Of a stretch of 5,848 nt of DNA, positions 5,796 to 5,848 are shown in pieces. The stretch is from assembly GCA_946497265.1 (NCBI GenBank), contig CAMMKL010000144.1:1-5848 (forward strand). The letters run 5' to 3'. Source of the DNA: an uncultured Clostridia bacterium. Lineage in GTDB: Bacteria > Bacillota > Clostridia > Oscillospirales > Acutalibacteraceae. Numbering within the stretch: the stretch's first letter is position 1; each line of letters starts with the position of its first letter. The translations under genes and the position numbers were made by a program. The notes under the pieces are model-generated. The model was not told where the DNA came from. It worked only from the letters and a program-made list of their open reading frames with translations, and did no database searches.

Positions 5796-5848
5796 CTAAC
5801 GGCGTGCCGACTCAGCGCTTATACGACAGAATACCTTAGCCCTACCAT
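5796..5848 (-). other. Possible 3' end of a convergent gene, undecided
   Basis: Downstream of the bidirectional terminator, one minus-strand frame is open from the window edge to a TAG at 5796-5798, reading ...GRAKVFCRISAESARR and stop. A second minus frame is open to a TAA at 5819-5821 with the tail ...MVGLRYSVV. Either could be the last residues of a convergent gene, or neither. The stretch is too short to judge. Confidence 0.2.

Overview
This window looks like chromosomal DNA from a low-to-mid GC Firmicute, most likely an anaerobic Clostridia-type gut or sediment bacterium. The grounds are the AGGAGG-type ribosome binding sites, the SigA-like AT-rich promoters, TTG and GTG starts, a YitJ-like homocysteine methyltransferase/methylene-THF reductase fusion, and a CpsE/WcaJ-type priming transferase heading a polysaccharide operon. 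The genus cannot be fixed from the sequence alone.

Left part, minus strand (positions 1-2577): the first three genes of a cell-surface polysaccharide operon, read right to left. A promoter near 2549-2577 drives a polyprenyl-phosphate sugar-1-phosphate transferase (1060-2469, TTG start). A GT2 rhamnosyltransferase-like enzyme follows after 10 nt (192-1049), then a second GT2 enzyme after 4 nt, which runs off the left edge (1-187). The logic is the usual one: the membrane transferase loads the first sugar phosphate onto undecaprenyl phosphate, and the cytoplasmic GT2 enzymes then add the next sugars. Flippase, polymerase and nucleotide-sugar genes would be expected to the left, outside the window.

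Middle, minus strand (2682-3536): a stand-alone RlmA-type 23S rRNA guanine-N1 methyltransferase with an intact N-terminal zinc motif. It probably has its own promoter (extended -10 at 3630-3635) and is not obviously connected with the polysaccharide genes. The divergent spacer 3537-3910 (374 bp) contains no credible gene, but it holds a perfect 7-bp inverted repeat with a 13-bp spacer and a short direct repeat, possibly a regulator site.

Right part, plus strand (3911-5689): one large single-carbon/methionine enzyme. Its N-terminal half is a zinc-dependent homocysteine S-methyltransferase and its C-terminal half a methylene-tetrahydrofolate reductase, joined by a proline-rich linker. It ends at a strong, nearly symmetric terminator (5749-5790). 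The last ~58 bases may include the tail of a convergent gene, but this cannot be decided here.

Overall the window is well-ordered ordinary genome content with intact genes. I saw no mobile element, CRISPR array, RNA gene, frameshift or clearly novel system. The points most worth a second look are the dyad in the divergent spacer, the cobalamin-domain-free methionine enzyme without a visible SAM riboswitch, and the TTG start behind a near-perfect extended Shine-Dalgarno sequence.
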